Assembly (NCBI GenBank): GCA_016744905.1
Contig: JADGDM010000005.1
Span: 38,549-102,548 of the forward strand
DNA length: 64,000 nucleotides
From: Sulfurimonadaceae bacterium
GTDB taxonomy: Bacteria; Campylobacterota; Campylobacteria; Campylobacterales; Sulfurimonadaceae
Direction: 5' to 3'
The translations under genes were made by a program, and so were the position numbers. Below, one piece after another: positions 36,435 to 46,157 of this stretch; position 1 is the stretch's first letter; every line of letters starts with the position of its first letter. A model generated the notes under the pieces. That model ran no database searches and was not told where the DNA came from. It saw only the letters and a program-made list of their open reading frames with translations.

Positions 36435-37844
36435 ATGAAATTATTTTTAACACTTTTACCTCTCTCTCTGTATGCCTCTGAAAATCCAAACTCTTTTTAT
36501 ATGTTAAGTGTACTTATTTCATTGAGCCTTTTTATTATTATTTTAATTGTTGTGAGATATAAACAACTTTTAGGCAGTACAAACTACTATAAAAAACTTT
36601 ATGAGCTCACCCCTAATCCATTGATGATTATTAATAGTAAATCTATTATTGTTGATGTCAACCGTGCATTTACAGAGATTTTAGATGTTCATAAAGAACG
36701 TCTGGTAGGTAAACTTTGGTATGAAAGATTGATTCCTTCTGAAAATGCCTTGATGGCGAGGCACAAACTTTATAAACTAGAGCATAATGAAACAATTGTT
36801 ATGCCTTTAATTACTAAAACTGGAGAAATTCGAGAGTTTGAGTTTAAAATTACTGATCTTCCTGGTACTGAAAAGAGAAAAATATTTACAGCGTACGATA
36901 CCTGCTCTTTAAAAAGCTTAATCAATGAAGTAGAGGACTTAAAAGAGGTCTTAGCCTTAAAAAGTGAAGCTTTATTACAACAAAGTAAGCAAATAGAGCT
37001 GACTTTTGATATGGCAGTTAATGGTATTGCTATTTTAGATGGTGAAGGAAATTTAAGTTATTCAAATGTCTCATTACAAAATATGCTGGATTATAATGAA
37101 AGCTATTTTAAACATGTTGGACTTGAAGTAATCTTTGGTGAAGAGTCAACACAGAGCCTTTTAACAGTGGCTAAACGTGGCCAAAGTATTGATAAGATGC
37201 ATCATATTATTACGAATAGATCAGGAGATGAAATAGATATTACTATCTCTATTGCTTACCTTGATACGTTAAATCAGTATTTTGTAGTTATTCAAGATGT
37301 ACGTAAAGAGGTCGAACATACTAAGTTATTAGAACAAGAACGTGATAATTATGAGGAAAGAGCCTTTAGAGATGGACTATTAGGTATATTTAATAGAGCG
37401 TATTTAAACCATACTTTAAGTGCTTTTGTTGAAGACGAGAAATATTTTTCTCTAGTTTTATTTGACGTAGACCACTTTAAAGCAGTGAATGATAATTATG
37501 GTCATGTTGTTGGGGATAAAGTCTTGATAGCCATTGCAGATATTGTCAGAAATAATCTTCGTAGTGGAGATGTTTTTGCCCGTTTTGGTGGTGAAGAGTT
37601 TGTTGTTTTAATTCCTCGTGGTTCTTTAACCGAGGGCATTACCACTTCTGAAAAACTGCGTATTAAAATAGAAGAGCTTTATCATGATCATGGAGAAAGA
37701 GTCACCTGTAGTTTTGGTGTGGCTCAGTATCATAAAGGTATGAGTATGAGTGATATTATTAATGCCAGTGATGAAGCCTTATATGAGGCAAAAGAGAGTG
37801 GTCGTAACTGTGTAAAAGTAAAATCCAATGAAAATGAGTTGTAG
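36435..37844 (+). CDS. Membrane-anchored PAS-PAS-GGDEF diguanylate cyclase
   Basis: Encodes 469 residues: a transmembrane helix near 20-42, two PAS domains (about 48-160 and 180-295) and a GGDEF domain (about 310-465). The catalytic motif FGGEEF is intact and an inhibitory-site RSGD (RxxD) lies five residues before it, so it should make c-di-GMP with product feedback. The stop is directly followed by the ATG of the next gene, so both are translated from one message. Confidence 0.9.
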   Translation: MKLFLTLLPLSLYASENPNSFYMLSVLISLSLFIIILIVVRYKQLLGSTNYYKKLYELTPNPLMIINSKSIIVDVNRAFTEILDVHKERLVGKLWYERLIPSENALMARHKLYKLEHNETIVMPLITKTGEIREFEFKITDLPGTEKRKIFTAYDTCSLKSLINEVEDLKEVLALKSEALLQQSKQIELTFDMAVNGIAILDGEGNLSYSNVSLQNMLDYNESYFKHVGLEVIFGEESTQSLLTVAKRGQSIDKMHHIITNRSGDEIDITISIAYLDTLNQYFVVIQDVRKEVEHTKLLEQERDNYEERAFRDGLLGIFNRAYLNHTLSAFVEDEKYFSLVLFDVDHFKAVNDNYGHVVGDKVLIAIADIVRNNLRSGDVFARFGGEEFVVLIPRGSLTEGITTSEKLRIKIEELYHDHGERVTCSFGVAQYHKGMSMSDIINASDEALYEAKESGRNCVKVKSNENEL

Positions 37845-39449
37845 ATGAGTGATAATTATGATGTATTGGATGAAGAGTTAAGCAACGAGCTTTTTGATAT
37901 GTTCAAAGATCAATTTGAGCAGCAATTACCTGACATGGAAGCGTATATAGTTGCCTTGTCAAAACAAGATCAGTATAGTGAAGCCGTTGATAATCTTTTC
38001 AGGATGATGCACAATTATAAAGCAACAGTAGGCTACTTATCTATCAAATCAATGATAAGTTTGGTCAAACGCGCTGAGGAACTTTTGGGTACGTTACGAA
38101 CACAAACTGGGCCAGCAGATGAGTCGGTAATAGACTGGCTTTTGCGTACAAAAGATCATTTTAATATCTGGCTTGATGAGATGGATCTAGGACTACGTGA
38201 ATTTACAAAGGTTGATCTAAAATTTGTCAATGAAATCAAAATAACTGCTTCAAAAATACGTCCAGCAGATAGAATAAAAGAGTTAAACTTATTATATATT
38301 GATGCCAATGAGACACGAGCTGTGAAGTTTACAGGGGTGTTAAAAAACACCTTGAATGATGCATATTCAGTGACGAGTCTTAATGCGCTTGAGTCTATGG
38401 GAAGCGAGTATATTCCCGAAATATGTTTGATTAATATGGGAAATGAGAATTTAAAAGCCATTGATATTATTCATGAAAAATTTACCAGTAGTGCTATTAT
38501 TGTTGTGCATGATAAAATGAATCGTGCTAAATTAATGAAAGTTGGTCTTAAAGGGGTAAATCATAATTTAGTTAATCCCATTAAGGGGAGTGATCTGAAA
38601 CGTGAGCTTTTAGCCGTAACTGAATCGCATTTTTCAGAACGTCGTTTGTTGATCTCAAATAAAAAAATTAATGATTTCATTGAAGATTTACAGCCTTTAC
38701 CCAGTTCTATTTTTCAAGTTCAACAGATTTGTGATGATGAAGATATGTCTGTACGTGATCTGATTAAAGTGGTGAAGGTTGATCCTATTATCTCTGCGTC
38801 GATTTTAAATGCAGCAGCGAGTCCAATTTATGGACTGAAATCAGTTTCTACTATAGACAATGCGGTCTCTATATTTGGTAAACGTACGGTCAAAGCCATC
38901 GTTTTAAGTGAGATGAGTAGCAATCTTGGTGATATTGATCTGGATGCTTATGGAATTAATGAAGCAACATTTTCAGAGATAGCAGCGAAACGCCTCTCTT
39001 TAATGATTAAATGGTACTCTAAAATCTCTATTGCTGATTTGAGTATCTTATCTTCGAGTGCTATATTAGGAAGCCTCGGCCAACTGCTAATTGCCAAGGA
39101 AGTTAAAAATAAAGATTTTCAAATTCAATTTTTAGAGTATATTAATGAGTATGGAGCGCAAGCGGCTGAAGAGCAATTTATGCATACAACAACGCCCTTT
39201 GTGACCAGTGATATTTTACAATTTTGGAATCTTCCACGTGATATTATCGAATCAATTAAATACAGCGATAATCCTGAAGATGCTCCTGATGAAGTAAGAA
39301 GCTTGGCCATAGCCAATCATATTGTCTACCGTCTTATTGGATTAGATGCAAAAGTTAAAAGTGAAATAAATGATGATATTTTAATGATATTACAAAATGA
39401 AGGTTTAGATCCAGCGCACTTAGAGCGCGCTTTAAAATCTTTGGGTTAA
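37845..39449 (+). CDS. Hpt-like / pseudo-receiver / HDOD three-domain signalling protein
   Basis: The 534 residues contain an N-terminal Hpt-like helical bundle with HNYKATVGYL (His56, with Arg at -3, matching RxxHxxKA), a central receiver-like fold (about 170-265) whose phospho-acceptor Asp is replaced (LINMGNEN) and whose Lys is lost (NLVNPI), and a C-terminal HDOD domain (about 275-480; LPLPSSIFQVQQ-like start, VVKVDPIISASILNAAASP). It starts at the base after the diguanylate cyclase stop. It probably relays phosphoryl or partner signals to c-di-GMP output, inferred from context. Confidence 0.75.
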   Translation: MSDNYDVLDEELSNELFDMFKDQFEQQLPDMEAYIVALSKQDQYSEAVDNLFRMMHNYKATVGYLSIKSMISLVKRAEELLGTLRTQTGPADESVIDWLLRTKDHFNIWLDEMDLGLREFTKVDLKFVNEIKITASKIRPADRIKELNLLYIDANETRAVKFTGVLKNTLNDAYSVTSLNALESMGSEYIPEICLINMGNENLKAIDIIHEKFTSSAIIVVHDKMNRAKLMKVGLKGVNHNLVNPIKGSDLKRELLAVTESHFSERRLLISNKKINDFIEDLQPLPSSIFQVQQICDDEDMSVRDLIKVVKVDPIISASILNAAASPIYGLKSVSTIDNAVSIFGKRTVKAIVLSEMSSNLGDIDLDAYGINEATFSEIAAKRLSLMIKWYSKISIADLSILSSSAILGSLGQLLIAKEVKNKDFQIQFLEYINEYGAQAAEEQFMHTTTPFVTSDILQFWNLPRDIIESIKYSDNPEDAPDEVRSLAIANHIVYRLIGLDAKVKSEINDDILMILQNEGLDPAHLERALKSLG

Positions 39450-39459
39450 AATCCCAACG

Positions 39460-40890
39460 CTACTTATGAGCGTCAAGAACATCTTTTCTTGGAAAAGTAA
39501 AGGTTGACTTACGAATAACCGTAATTTTCTCTTTATCATCTAGAGCGTAAGCGTGAATCGTGATAGGAATAATTGTATCATGTTCCGCACTGTCTACTAA
39601 AACTTCATCCGTATAAAGTACAACAATTTTCTTCTTCTTTGCACCTGGACGAGATACAAATGGTTTACTTGGTTTTAAAATTTTGATTTTACCCTCATAC
39701 TCTTTTGGAGTAATGATATCAAAGTAATACGTATGGTCTTTGTTCTCAGTATTTTGAAGTAAAAATACATAAGCATTTTCAACTCTATGAGTATCTCCAT
39801 CAGCCTTTTTGATACTGTAAAGACGCGTCTCTTTATTAATATTTAAAAGCATAAACTCTTTAGTACTTCCCATAAATCCAGTAAGCAGGACTAAAACAGC
39901 TAAAATTAAACCATAGCCCATAATTTTTGGACGGAAATATTTGGTTTTACCACCTTGGTGTATAACCTCTTTGTCACTTGACCATTGAACAAGGCTCTCT
40001 TTACCAAGCTTACCCATAACTGTTGTACAGGCATCTACACACTCAAGACAGTTAATACACTCTAGTTGAAGTCCTTGACGAATATCAATATGTGTTGGAC
40101 AAACGGTGACACAACTCTCACAAGTGGTACATTCTGCAGTAGGTTCTACTTCAAGAAGATCTTTGGTTTTAGAGTACTGTTTGTCGTGACCTTCGTAAAT
40201 CTCACCACCACGATGTGGATCATAGATAGCCATAATAGTATCATCATCATAAAGAACAGACTGAATACGTGAATAAGGACATACATAGATACAAAAGTTC
40301 TCTTTTAAAATAATAACATCATAGATTAAAAATGCCATAATTCCGCCGAGAGTACCAACTAAAACAAGATGTTCTCCAGGATTAGATAGGTAAGCAATAT
40401 AGTCTGCTGGTGGAACAAAAAACCAAACCAGATTTGAAGCGGCGATAAAAGCAAGAAATGACCACATCAAAATAGCGATTACACGTTTGATCTGATTCTC
40501 AGCTTTTGAATAATCAGGATCTTGCTGTTTATTTTTAATACGTTTTCTAAGTTTTAAAATTTTAGTCTCAATCAAATCTCTATAGATAACACGAAAAATT
40601 GTTTGCGGACACATCCACCCACAAAATACACGGCCACCTAAAACGGTGAGTCCAAAAATACCAATAAACATAATCATTAATAAAAATGGCATAAGATACA
40701 TCTCTTGCATATCAAACTGTACAAACATTAGGTGCAGTTTCAATTTATCAAAAGAGAGTAAAAATAGATGATTTCCATCTACGGTTATCCATGGAGTTAT
40801 AAGGGTCATAACCGTCACTAGGATATAAAACCAATAGCGGCGAATTCTATATGGAATAACTTTTTTTATTTTATCGATTGTTTCACTCAT
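39460..40890 (-). CDS. ccoG: cbb3 oxidase assembly protein CcoG
   Basis: Helps mature cbb3-type cytochrome oxidase, probably as a copper reductase in the membrane. The 476 residues have about five transmembrane helices, an N-terminal CGWMCPQ motif, a 2[4Fe-4S] ferredoxin module (CTTCESCVTVCP and CINCLECVDAC) and a C-terminal Ig-like FixG domain. Its ATG overlaps the stop of the upstream resolvase-like gene (ATGA), so the two are coupled. Structural ccoNOPQ genes are not in this window. Confidence 0.93.
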   Translation of the reverse strand: MSETIDKIKKVIPYRIRRYWFYILVTVMTLITPWITVDGNHLFLLSFDKLKLHLMFVQFDMQEMYLMPFLLMIMFIGIFGLTVLGGRVFCGWMCPQTIFRVIYRDLIETKILKLRKRIKNKQQDPDYSKAENQIKRVIAILMWSFLAFIAASNLVWFFVPPADYIAYLSNPGEHLVLVGTLGGIMAFLIYDVIILKENFCIYVCPYSRIQSVLYDDDTIMAIYDPHRGGEIYEGHDKQYSKTKDLLEVEPTAECTTCESCVTVCPTHIDIRQGLQLECINCLECVDACTTVMGKLGKESLVQWSSDKEVIHQGGKTKYFRPKIMGYGLILAVLVLLTGFMGSTKEFMLLNINKETRLYSIKKADGDTHRVENAYVFLLQNTENKDHTYYFDIITPKEYEGKIKILKPSKPFVSRPGAKKKKIVVLYTDEVLVDSAEHDTIIPITIHAYALDDKEKITVIRKSTFTFPRKDVLDAHK

Positions 40891-41552
40891 CTTGTTTCCT
40901 TTTGTGTTGTGTTTTTAGGAGTTGGACATTGTATCTGTTCTATAATTTGATCTTCAGCATCTTCATTGATAACAATTCTATTGGTATCATTGGCTACATT
41001 TTTTAGCTCGCGAGATTCGATATAATCCTTCAGTGAGCTACGGCTTACTTCTAAAAGACGCGCCATGGCACTGACACTTTTACCCTCTTTGATATATCCA
41101 ATGATTATATCATGATGTTTGTCAAATTTAGACGATGAACGACTTCCTTTTGGTCTCCCAATAGCTTTTGATTCATTTAAAAGTAGAACCTGTCTCAGTT
41201 GGTCAATTAAGGCTAATCCTAACATGATATTACTATCAGGATTGATTATAATAGATTGCTTAACAATATGGATCTCTATACGACGTTTTAAAAGACATGA
41301 AAACATATGCACTAAGTCTTCAATATGTGAACTTAACACCCAGGTATCATAGATAATTAGGTTGGCACCTTCATTTTCACGAAAAAAATCTACAACCTTG
41401 GTTCGATAATCGATTCTTTGATTTTGTGACTCTTGGTCAATATATTCATTGCCAATAGGCATATTATGTAATTCAGCATAAGCATTGACCTGTTTTAATT
41501 GCTCATAGGCTGCGTCAAAGTTTTTGTCAGGTCTGATATAGGTTATATTCAT
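40887..41552 (-). CDS. Resolvase-like regulator without catalytic serine, with C-terminal HTH
   Basis: The 221 residues align by eye with serine recombinases: N-terminal strand MNITYIRPDKN where resolvases have GYARVSTxxQ, LIIYDTWVLSS where they have LDRLGRS, a long helix, then GRPKGSRSS and the HTH GKSVSAMARLLEVSRSSLKDYI. The catalytic Ser and the active-site Arg residues are absent, so strand cleavage is unlikely and a DNA-binding regulator is inferred. It is coupled to ccoG by a four-base overlap. The start is uncertain: AGGAG lies 13 bases before ATG 41552, and an upstream in-frame ATG exists. Confidence 0.65.
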   Translation of the reverse strand: MNITYIRPDKNFDAAYEQLKQVNAYAELHNMPIGNEYIDQESQNQRIDYRTKVVDFFRENEGANLIIYDTWVLSSHIEDLVHMFSCLLKRRIEIHIVKQSIIINPDSNIMLGLALIDQLRQVLLLNESKAIGRPKGSRSSSKFDKHHDIIIGYIKEGKSVSAMARLLEVSRSSLKDYIESRELKNVANDTNRIVINEDAEDQIIEQIQCPTPKNTTQKETR

Positions 41553-41680
41553 GATTACGTTTAAACTCCTATAATTATTTAGTTTCATCGTCATTATAGG
41601 ATAAATGACGATGAAAGTCAAGATGCTAAGTTATTATTTCGTCAAGAAGAGGAGTTGTATAAAAGAAGTGATTATTTTGT

Positions 41681-41710
41681 GATAAAGATCATCAAGAGAT
41701 GATCTTTATC
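41681..41710 (-). terminator. Strong 13-bp hairpin downstream of the TraF-like gene
   Basis: A perfect 13-base stem GATAAAGATCATC with GATGATCTTTATC around AAGA lies 15 bases after the stop of the gene at 41726. No T-run follows on the minus strand, so it is a hairpin-only terminator candidate separating two minus-strand units. Confidence 0.6.
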
Positions 41711-41725
41711 TATATAAAGAAGGTA

Positions 41726-42970
41726 TTACCAGCCGATACCCAGACTAACTACATATCTACGATCGCTGGTGCTGGTTTCTGAACCAGTTAAGCCAGTCTC
41801 TTCTGCGTAAGTTGCAGCAGAGAGCTTAACAACTGTCATTTGCATATCGATACCTGCTGTGTATGCTGCTTGATAGAGACCCGCATTAAGCGTTAACATG
41901 AACCATGAGTTGTCTATCACACCAAAGCTTGCACCTAGGCGAAAACGTTTCATAAAATCACTCTCAGCATACTCTGTTGCGCCACTAGAATTGATGACAT
42001 AGTACGTGTTCGCATTAAGTGCATCAACATAGTCTGCTGCTAATATTAAGTGCTCAAACCAAGGAACATCAGGTGAAACAGATACACCAAAGTTTAGTGT
42101 TGTTGGTTGATCTCCATAAACACTATATCCATCATAGTTTGGATTAGATTCATTATCATCTCTTACATAGTTAGTCTCAGAATCAAAGGTAAGTCCACCC
42201 ATATTTAAAATACTCATAGAAAAAGTTGTAGGGTAAGGCGTCTCTTGAAACATTTTATAATTTAGACCAAGATCAAAGCCAAAAGCAGATGATTCGTGTA
42301 GGTTATCTTCAATAAATCTATCACTATTGTCAGCAAGATCAGTTACTTCAGCTAAGGTGAGATCTTTTTGTACGGATTCATTTTGAATATATTTTGCACC
42401 AATACCAATATCAAGTTGACCAGGGCCAACATCATTAAATGACTTTGCAAAACCCGTTACTAAACCAGCATATGCGCGTGACTGTAGACCCATTACGCCA
42501 GTAGGTGTACCAAAGCCACCTTTTGCATGAGGAAGCAATGCCGTGTCTTCAGCAATCAGTAAACCAACAGACCATGCTAACCAGTCTCCATTATGAGAAA
42601 CTGATGAGTAGTTGGAAATATCTAATTGATAGTGATTTCCACTGCTATTTTCAATAACATTTGCTATCGCAGTGAACTGATCTTCTTCATCTTCTATATC
42701 TAGTGCGTCTGTTATATCATTTGCAAAATCTTGAAAACCGACGCTCCCTCCGACACTAAGACCTAAAAGTTCAATTTCTAAACCATGATCTTTTTTAATA
42801 CTTGCCAATCCCGCTGGATTCGCGAAAACTGAGGTTGAATATCCACCAACAGCAACGTTGGCTCCACCCATACTCATAATACGCGCATCTTTATAAAGAT
42901 ACGCATGTTGTGCACCTGCAAAAACTGCAGTACTGAGTCCAAGACTCATTAAAAGTGTGATTTTTTTCAT
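41726..42970 (-). CDS. TraF-type (TraF_2) outer-membrane beta-barrel protein
   Basis: A 414-residue exported protein with signal peptide (ending VFA), the opening DARIMSMGGANVAVGGYSTSVFANPAGLA that typifies the TraF_2/OMPP1-FadL-like family, many amphipathic strands, and an ending DRRYVVSLGIGW with terminal aromatic. Despite the TraF name there is no conjugation gene nearby; the family is broadly used for outer-membrane barrels, possibly transporters of hydrophobic compounds. It is 23 bases downstream of a lipoprotein gene and surely co-transcribed. Confidence 0.75.
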   Translation of the reverse strand: MKKITLLMSLGLSTAVFAGAQHAYLYKDARIMSMGGANVAVGGYSTSVFANPAGLASIKKDHGLEIELLGLSVGGSVGFQDFANDITDALDIEDEEDQFTAIANVIENSSGNHYQLDISNYSSVSHNGDWLAWSVGLLIAEDTALLPHAKGGFGTPTGVMGLQSRAYAGLVTGFAKSFNDVGPGQLDIGIGAKYIQNESVQKDLTLAEVTDLADNSDRFIEDNLHESSAFGFDLGLNYKMFQETPYPTTFSMSILNMGGLTFDSETNYVRDDNESNPNYDGYSVYGDQPTTLNFGVSVSPDVPWFEHLILAADYVDALNANTYYVINSSGATEYAESDFMKRFRLGASFGVIDNSWFMLTLNAGLYQAAYTAGIDMQMTVVKLSAATYAEETGLTGSETSTSDRRYVVSLGIGW

Positions 42971-42993
42971 TTTAATCCCTTTATCTCTTAGAC

Positions 42994-44244
42994 TTAGTTA
43001 GGTTGGCAAACGCCAGCATTATCAACAGTACCTAGAATTGAGTTACCATCTGCATCTTCTTCAACACAGTAGTTACCAGTTGTATTACTATCATCTGAAC
43101 TATCATTAAAGTAATTCAGTAGATCAGCTTCAGTAATCTCTCTGTCTTCACCACCTGTAATCTCTTGTTTGAACTCTTCGATAACATTCTCTGCACTCTC
43201 ATTACTATCTATGTCATCTGTCTCTAAAAGATCAGCAGGCAACATATTTACCAGTGCTTCAATATCATTATTGATTGTCTCAAGTAAAATTTCATTGGTT
43301 GCGGGGATAGCTTCAACTTCAGCGGCTGTTTTTGCTACAGGACAAGCATAACATCCACTGCCGTCTGTTTGATAATCAATTGTATCACAAGCACTATAGT
43401 TGATGCTACATTTATCTTTGATTAGAATACTTGAACGTAAAAATGCAGAGTAATTAATCAGCTGAGAGAAAGTGTTATTCTCATCTACTGTAATTGTTAC
43501 ATGTTCATAGTCTGGATTATTTGGAAAATTAACATTTCCGTCTATACTTAGGTTTGCATCATTTGAACATTCAAATGTTGAAGTGTTATCATCAAATGCA
43601 CTTTTTGGACTACTTACTAAGGCATACTCTAAGGCACAGGCTGTTGCCAGCATACTAGAAGGAACACCACTATCTGTGCCATCCGTACTATCAGATTCTT
43701 CAAAAAATGAGCTAAGGTCATCAGTTAAGTAGCTGAAGGTTACCGCTGTTTTCATCAATCCAGTAATACCAACAAACAGACAAACTTCTTTTTGTCCACT
43801 GCTTAATGCATCAACATAATTTCTATCACTGTTTCCGCAGTCAACAGGAATGGCTTCTTTAAAAAGCGTTGAGGCTCTTATCGCATCTGCCAGATTGATT
43901 TTGTCTGCAAGATCAACTAAAAGATCTCCTGCCCCACTGCTTTCACTCGCCGTCTCTGTACCATCATCTTCGGCTGTAAAAAGGTCTAAGACCACACTTA
44001 ATGTAAAACCTGCACGAGAAAGATAGGCGGAACCAAGGTACAGTTTATACTCACTATCAGGATAAGCATTTTGATATTCTGCTGAACTTAATTTAGAGAT
44101 AACCTGATCATAGGCACCTTCATCTGTCAGCTTTTGAATCTCAATACGCTTTTCACCATCCTCTGTAGAGCCTAAGTCTGCTTCTCCACAGCCGGTAAAT
44201 AGTAGGGCGAGTGTTACGCCAAAGGCTAGAATAATTTTTTTCAT
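42994..44244 (-). CDS. Large lipoprotein of unknown function
   Basis: A 416-residue protein with a lipobox LLFTGC, then a mostly helical acidic sequence rich in Asp, Ser and Thr with a short TPR-like start (YDQVISKLSSAEYQNAYPDSEYKLYLGSAYLSRAG-type) and several Cys (DCGNSD, CSINYSACD, GCYACP, CVEED, VCQPN). Paired cysteines suggest disulfides in the periplasm. I do not recognise the family. Its coupling to the TraF-like barrel suggests a lipoprotein-barrel partnership in the outer membrane. Confidence 0.6.
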   Translation of the reverse strand: MKKIILAFGVTLALLFTGCGEADLGSTEDGEKRIEIQKLTDEGAYDQVISKLSSAEYQNAYPDSEYKLYLGSAYLSRAGFTLSVVLDLFTAEDDGTETASESSGAGDLLVDLADKINLADAIRASTLFKEAIPVDCGNSDRNYVDALSSGQKEVCLFVGITGLMKTAVTFSYLTDDLSSFFEESDSTDGTDSGVPSSMLATACALEYALVSSPKSAFDDNTSTFECSNDANLSIDGNVNFPNNPDYEHVTITVDENNTFSQLINYSAFLRSSILIKDKCSINYSACDTIDYQTDGSGCYACPVAKTAAEVEAIPATNEILLETINNDIEALVNMLPADLLETDDIDSNESAENVIEEFKQEITGGEDREITEADLLNYFNDSSDDSNTTGNYCVEEDADGNSILGTVDNAGVCQPN

Positions 44245-44420
44245 GTGATGTCCTTTTTAGATTTAAATTTGTAACTGCACTCCCACCACTCAATGGAAAA
44301 CTGTACATATTAACTATACCTATTATATATCATCAAAAATTATATGAAGATAAAAGTAGAAAATTAATAGCTTGTAATCTACAATATTGGTATAATGTGA
44401 CAACAATTTAAGGGGTAATC

Positions 44421-45464
44421 TTGGACGGTCTATTTATCGAATTTCGTGATCCACTTTTTGGGATAATAGTGTTTTTTTTATTTGTTTTTATCATCGCTTT
44501 TTTATCTTATTGGTGGGGACGATTCAAACTTAATGATGACCATAAGGTTATTGAAAAATTTATTGAAAAATTCCATACCATCCCTAGTGGAAATGAATTT
44601 AAAGAACTTATTGGTAGCTCGGAGATTTCACAAAAATCATGGCTTCTTTTAGCAGAATCCTATTTTGATAATGGTGATTTTGAACGCAGTATTGAGATCT
44701 ATCAAGCGCTACTAGAGACACAAAATGATAAAAATTTTAAATTGAATATTTTGTATTTACTTGGGATCACCTACTACAAAGCAGGATTTTTAGAACGTGC
44801 TAAAGAGTTGTACTTAAAAATTCTCTCACATAAACCGCGATCTACAGAAGTTTTAAAATATCTACTTTTGGTCTATGAGCAATTAAAAGATTTTGATAAT
44901 GCCTTGGATGTTTTAGAATCATTAGAAGAGTTGGGCGAGTGTGATGATAACTTACAAGCCTACATCGAGGTGCAGATGTTGCTTCACAATGGAAGTTTAG
45001 AAGCCGAAGAGAAAGTAAAAAAATTGCTTGCTATCTATCATAAAAGCCATCAACATTTTTATCAGATTTTTGAGTATATATTTCGAGTAGATGCTCAAAC
45101 AGCTTGGAAACATTTCGATGTGACACAAGGGAGTAAAATTTCCGATATATTATTTAGACTCTCGGTAGATAAGTGTGATTTTGATATAATTACAAAACAT
45201 GCTTACTTACGTGAACTTTTTACAGCAAAAGGCTACCTAAGTGAGGCATCTCGTAGTGATGAGTTTGAATTAGATGTGTTGATTAGATTGAACACACTTC
45301 AAGATCATAAAGCTACCTTACAGTTTGAGTATGTTTGTAGTAACTGTAAGCAAGAGTCGCCTTTTAGTTTTCATCGATGCCCTAACTGCTATGCTATTGA
45401 TAGTCGTGAAGTCGTTATGATGTTAAGTAAAGATGTTTATGAGCAAAATTTATCATTTCTTTAA
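44421..45464 (+). CDS. Membrane-anchored TPR protein with C-terminal zinc ribbon (LapB/YciM-like)
   Basis: The 347 residues have one N-terminal transmembrane helix (about 13-30), a cytoplasmic chain of TPR repeats (about 60-300) and a C-terminal rubredoxin-like metal site CSNCKQ...CPNC. This is the layout of LapB (YciM), which controls LPS synthesis through LpxC turnover; orthology is inferred from architecture. It starts with TTG, supported by AAGGGG five bases upstream and TATAAT at 44391-44396. rnc follows after 12 bases. Confidence 0.72.
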   Translation: MDGLFIEFRDPLFGIIVFFLFVFIIAFLSYWWGRFKLNDDHKVIEKFIEKFHTIPSGNEFKELIGSSEISQKSWLLLAESYFDNGDFERSIEIYQALLETQNDKNFKLNILYLLGITYYKAGFLERAKELYLKILSHKPRSTEVLKYLLLVYEQLKDFDNALDVLESLEELGECDDNLQAYIEVQMLLHNGSLEAEEKVKKLLAIYHKSHQHFYQIFEYIFRVDAQTAWKHFDVTQGSKISDILFRLSVDKCDFDIITKHAYLRELFTAKGYLSEASRSDEFELDVLIRLNTLQDHKATLQFEYVCSNCKQESPFSFHRCPNCYAIDSREVVMMLSKDVYEQNLSFL

Positions 45465-45476
45465 AAGGAGAAAATA

Positions 45477-46157
45477 GTGCCTAATTTGAGTCCACTAGAA
45501 AAAGTAATAGAGTATACATTTAAAGATCAAAAGCTCCTTATTGAAGCGCTGACACATAAAAGTTTTAAACAGCCCTACAATAATGAGCGTTTAGAGTTTC
45601 TTGGAGACGCAGTTCTCGATCTGATTGTGGGTGAATACCTCTATAAAAAGTTTCCCAAACATGATGAGGGAAAACTTTCAAAGATGCGCGCTTCGCTAGT
45701 AAATGAAGAGGGTTTTACAAAATTGGCCAATATTTTGAATCTAGGAAAGCATATATTACTCTCCAACGCAGAAGAGAACAATGGAGGACGTGAAAAACCA
45801 TCACTTCTTTCCAATGCTTTTGAAGCAGTAATGGGTGCGATTTATCTTGAAGCTGGAGTAGAAGCAGTGGATACAATTGTAATTAAATTACTTGAAGATA
45901 ACTATGAAGAGATTAGTTTAGATTCACTGTTTAAAGATTATAAAACATCATTACAAGAGGTCACACAAGCGCATTTTGGTGTTATTCCTGAGTATAAGAT
46001 GCTGGGTTCTTCTGGGCCAGATCACAAAAAAGAGTTTGAAGTGAGTGTCACGATTCAAGGTAAAGAGTATGCACGTGGTCTGGGTAAAAGTAAAAAAGTC
46101 GCACAGCAAGTGTGTGCAGAAACTGCGATGAAACTATTAAAAAAGGAACTCTCTTGA
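45477..46157 (+). CDS. rnc: Ribonuclease III
   Basis: Cleaves double-stranded RNA, including rRNA precursors. The 226 residues hold the signature [20 protein letters not shown], the second acidic site [13 protein letters not shown] and a C-terminal dsRNA-binding domain ([11 protein letters not shown] ... [16 protein letters not shown]). It starts with GTG after AAAGGAG. Its stop overlaps the TTG start of aroC, an arrangement shared with C. jejuni rnc-aroC. Confidence 0.95.
   Translation: MPNLSPLEKVIEYTFKDQKLLIEALTHKSFKQPYNNERLEFLGDAVLDLIVGEYLYKKFPKHDEGKLSKMRASLVNEEGFTKLANILNLGKHILLSNAEENNGGREKPSLLSNAFEAVMGAIYLEAGVEAVDTIVIKLLEDNYEEISLDSLFKDYKTSLQEVTQAHFGVIPEYKMLGSSGPDHKKEFEVSVTIQGKEYARGLGKSKKVAQQVCAETAMKLLKKELS

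Noticed and set aside
41726..42970. TraF-like gene as part of a conjugative element
   Set aside because: No relaxase, pilus or type IV secretion genes are nearby; the family name is historical and fits a general outer-membrane barrel.
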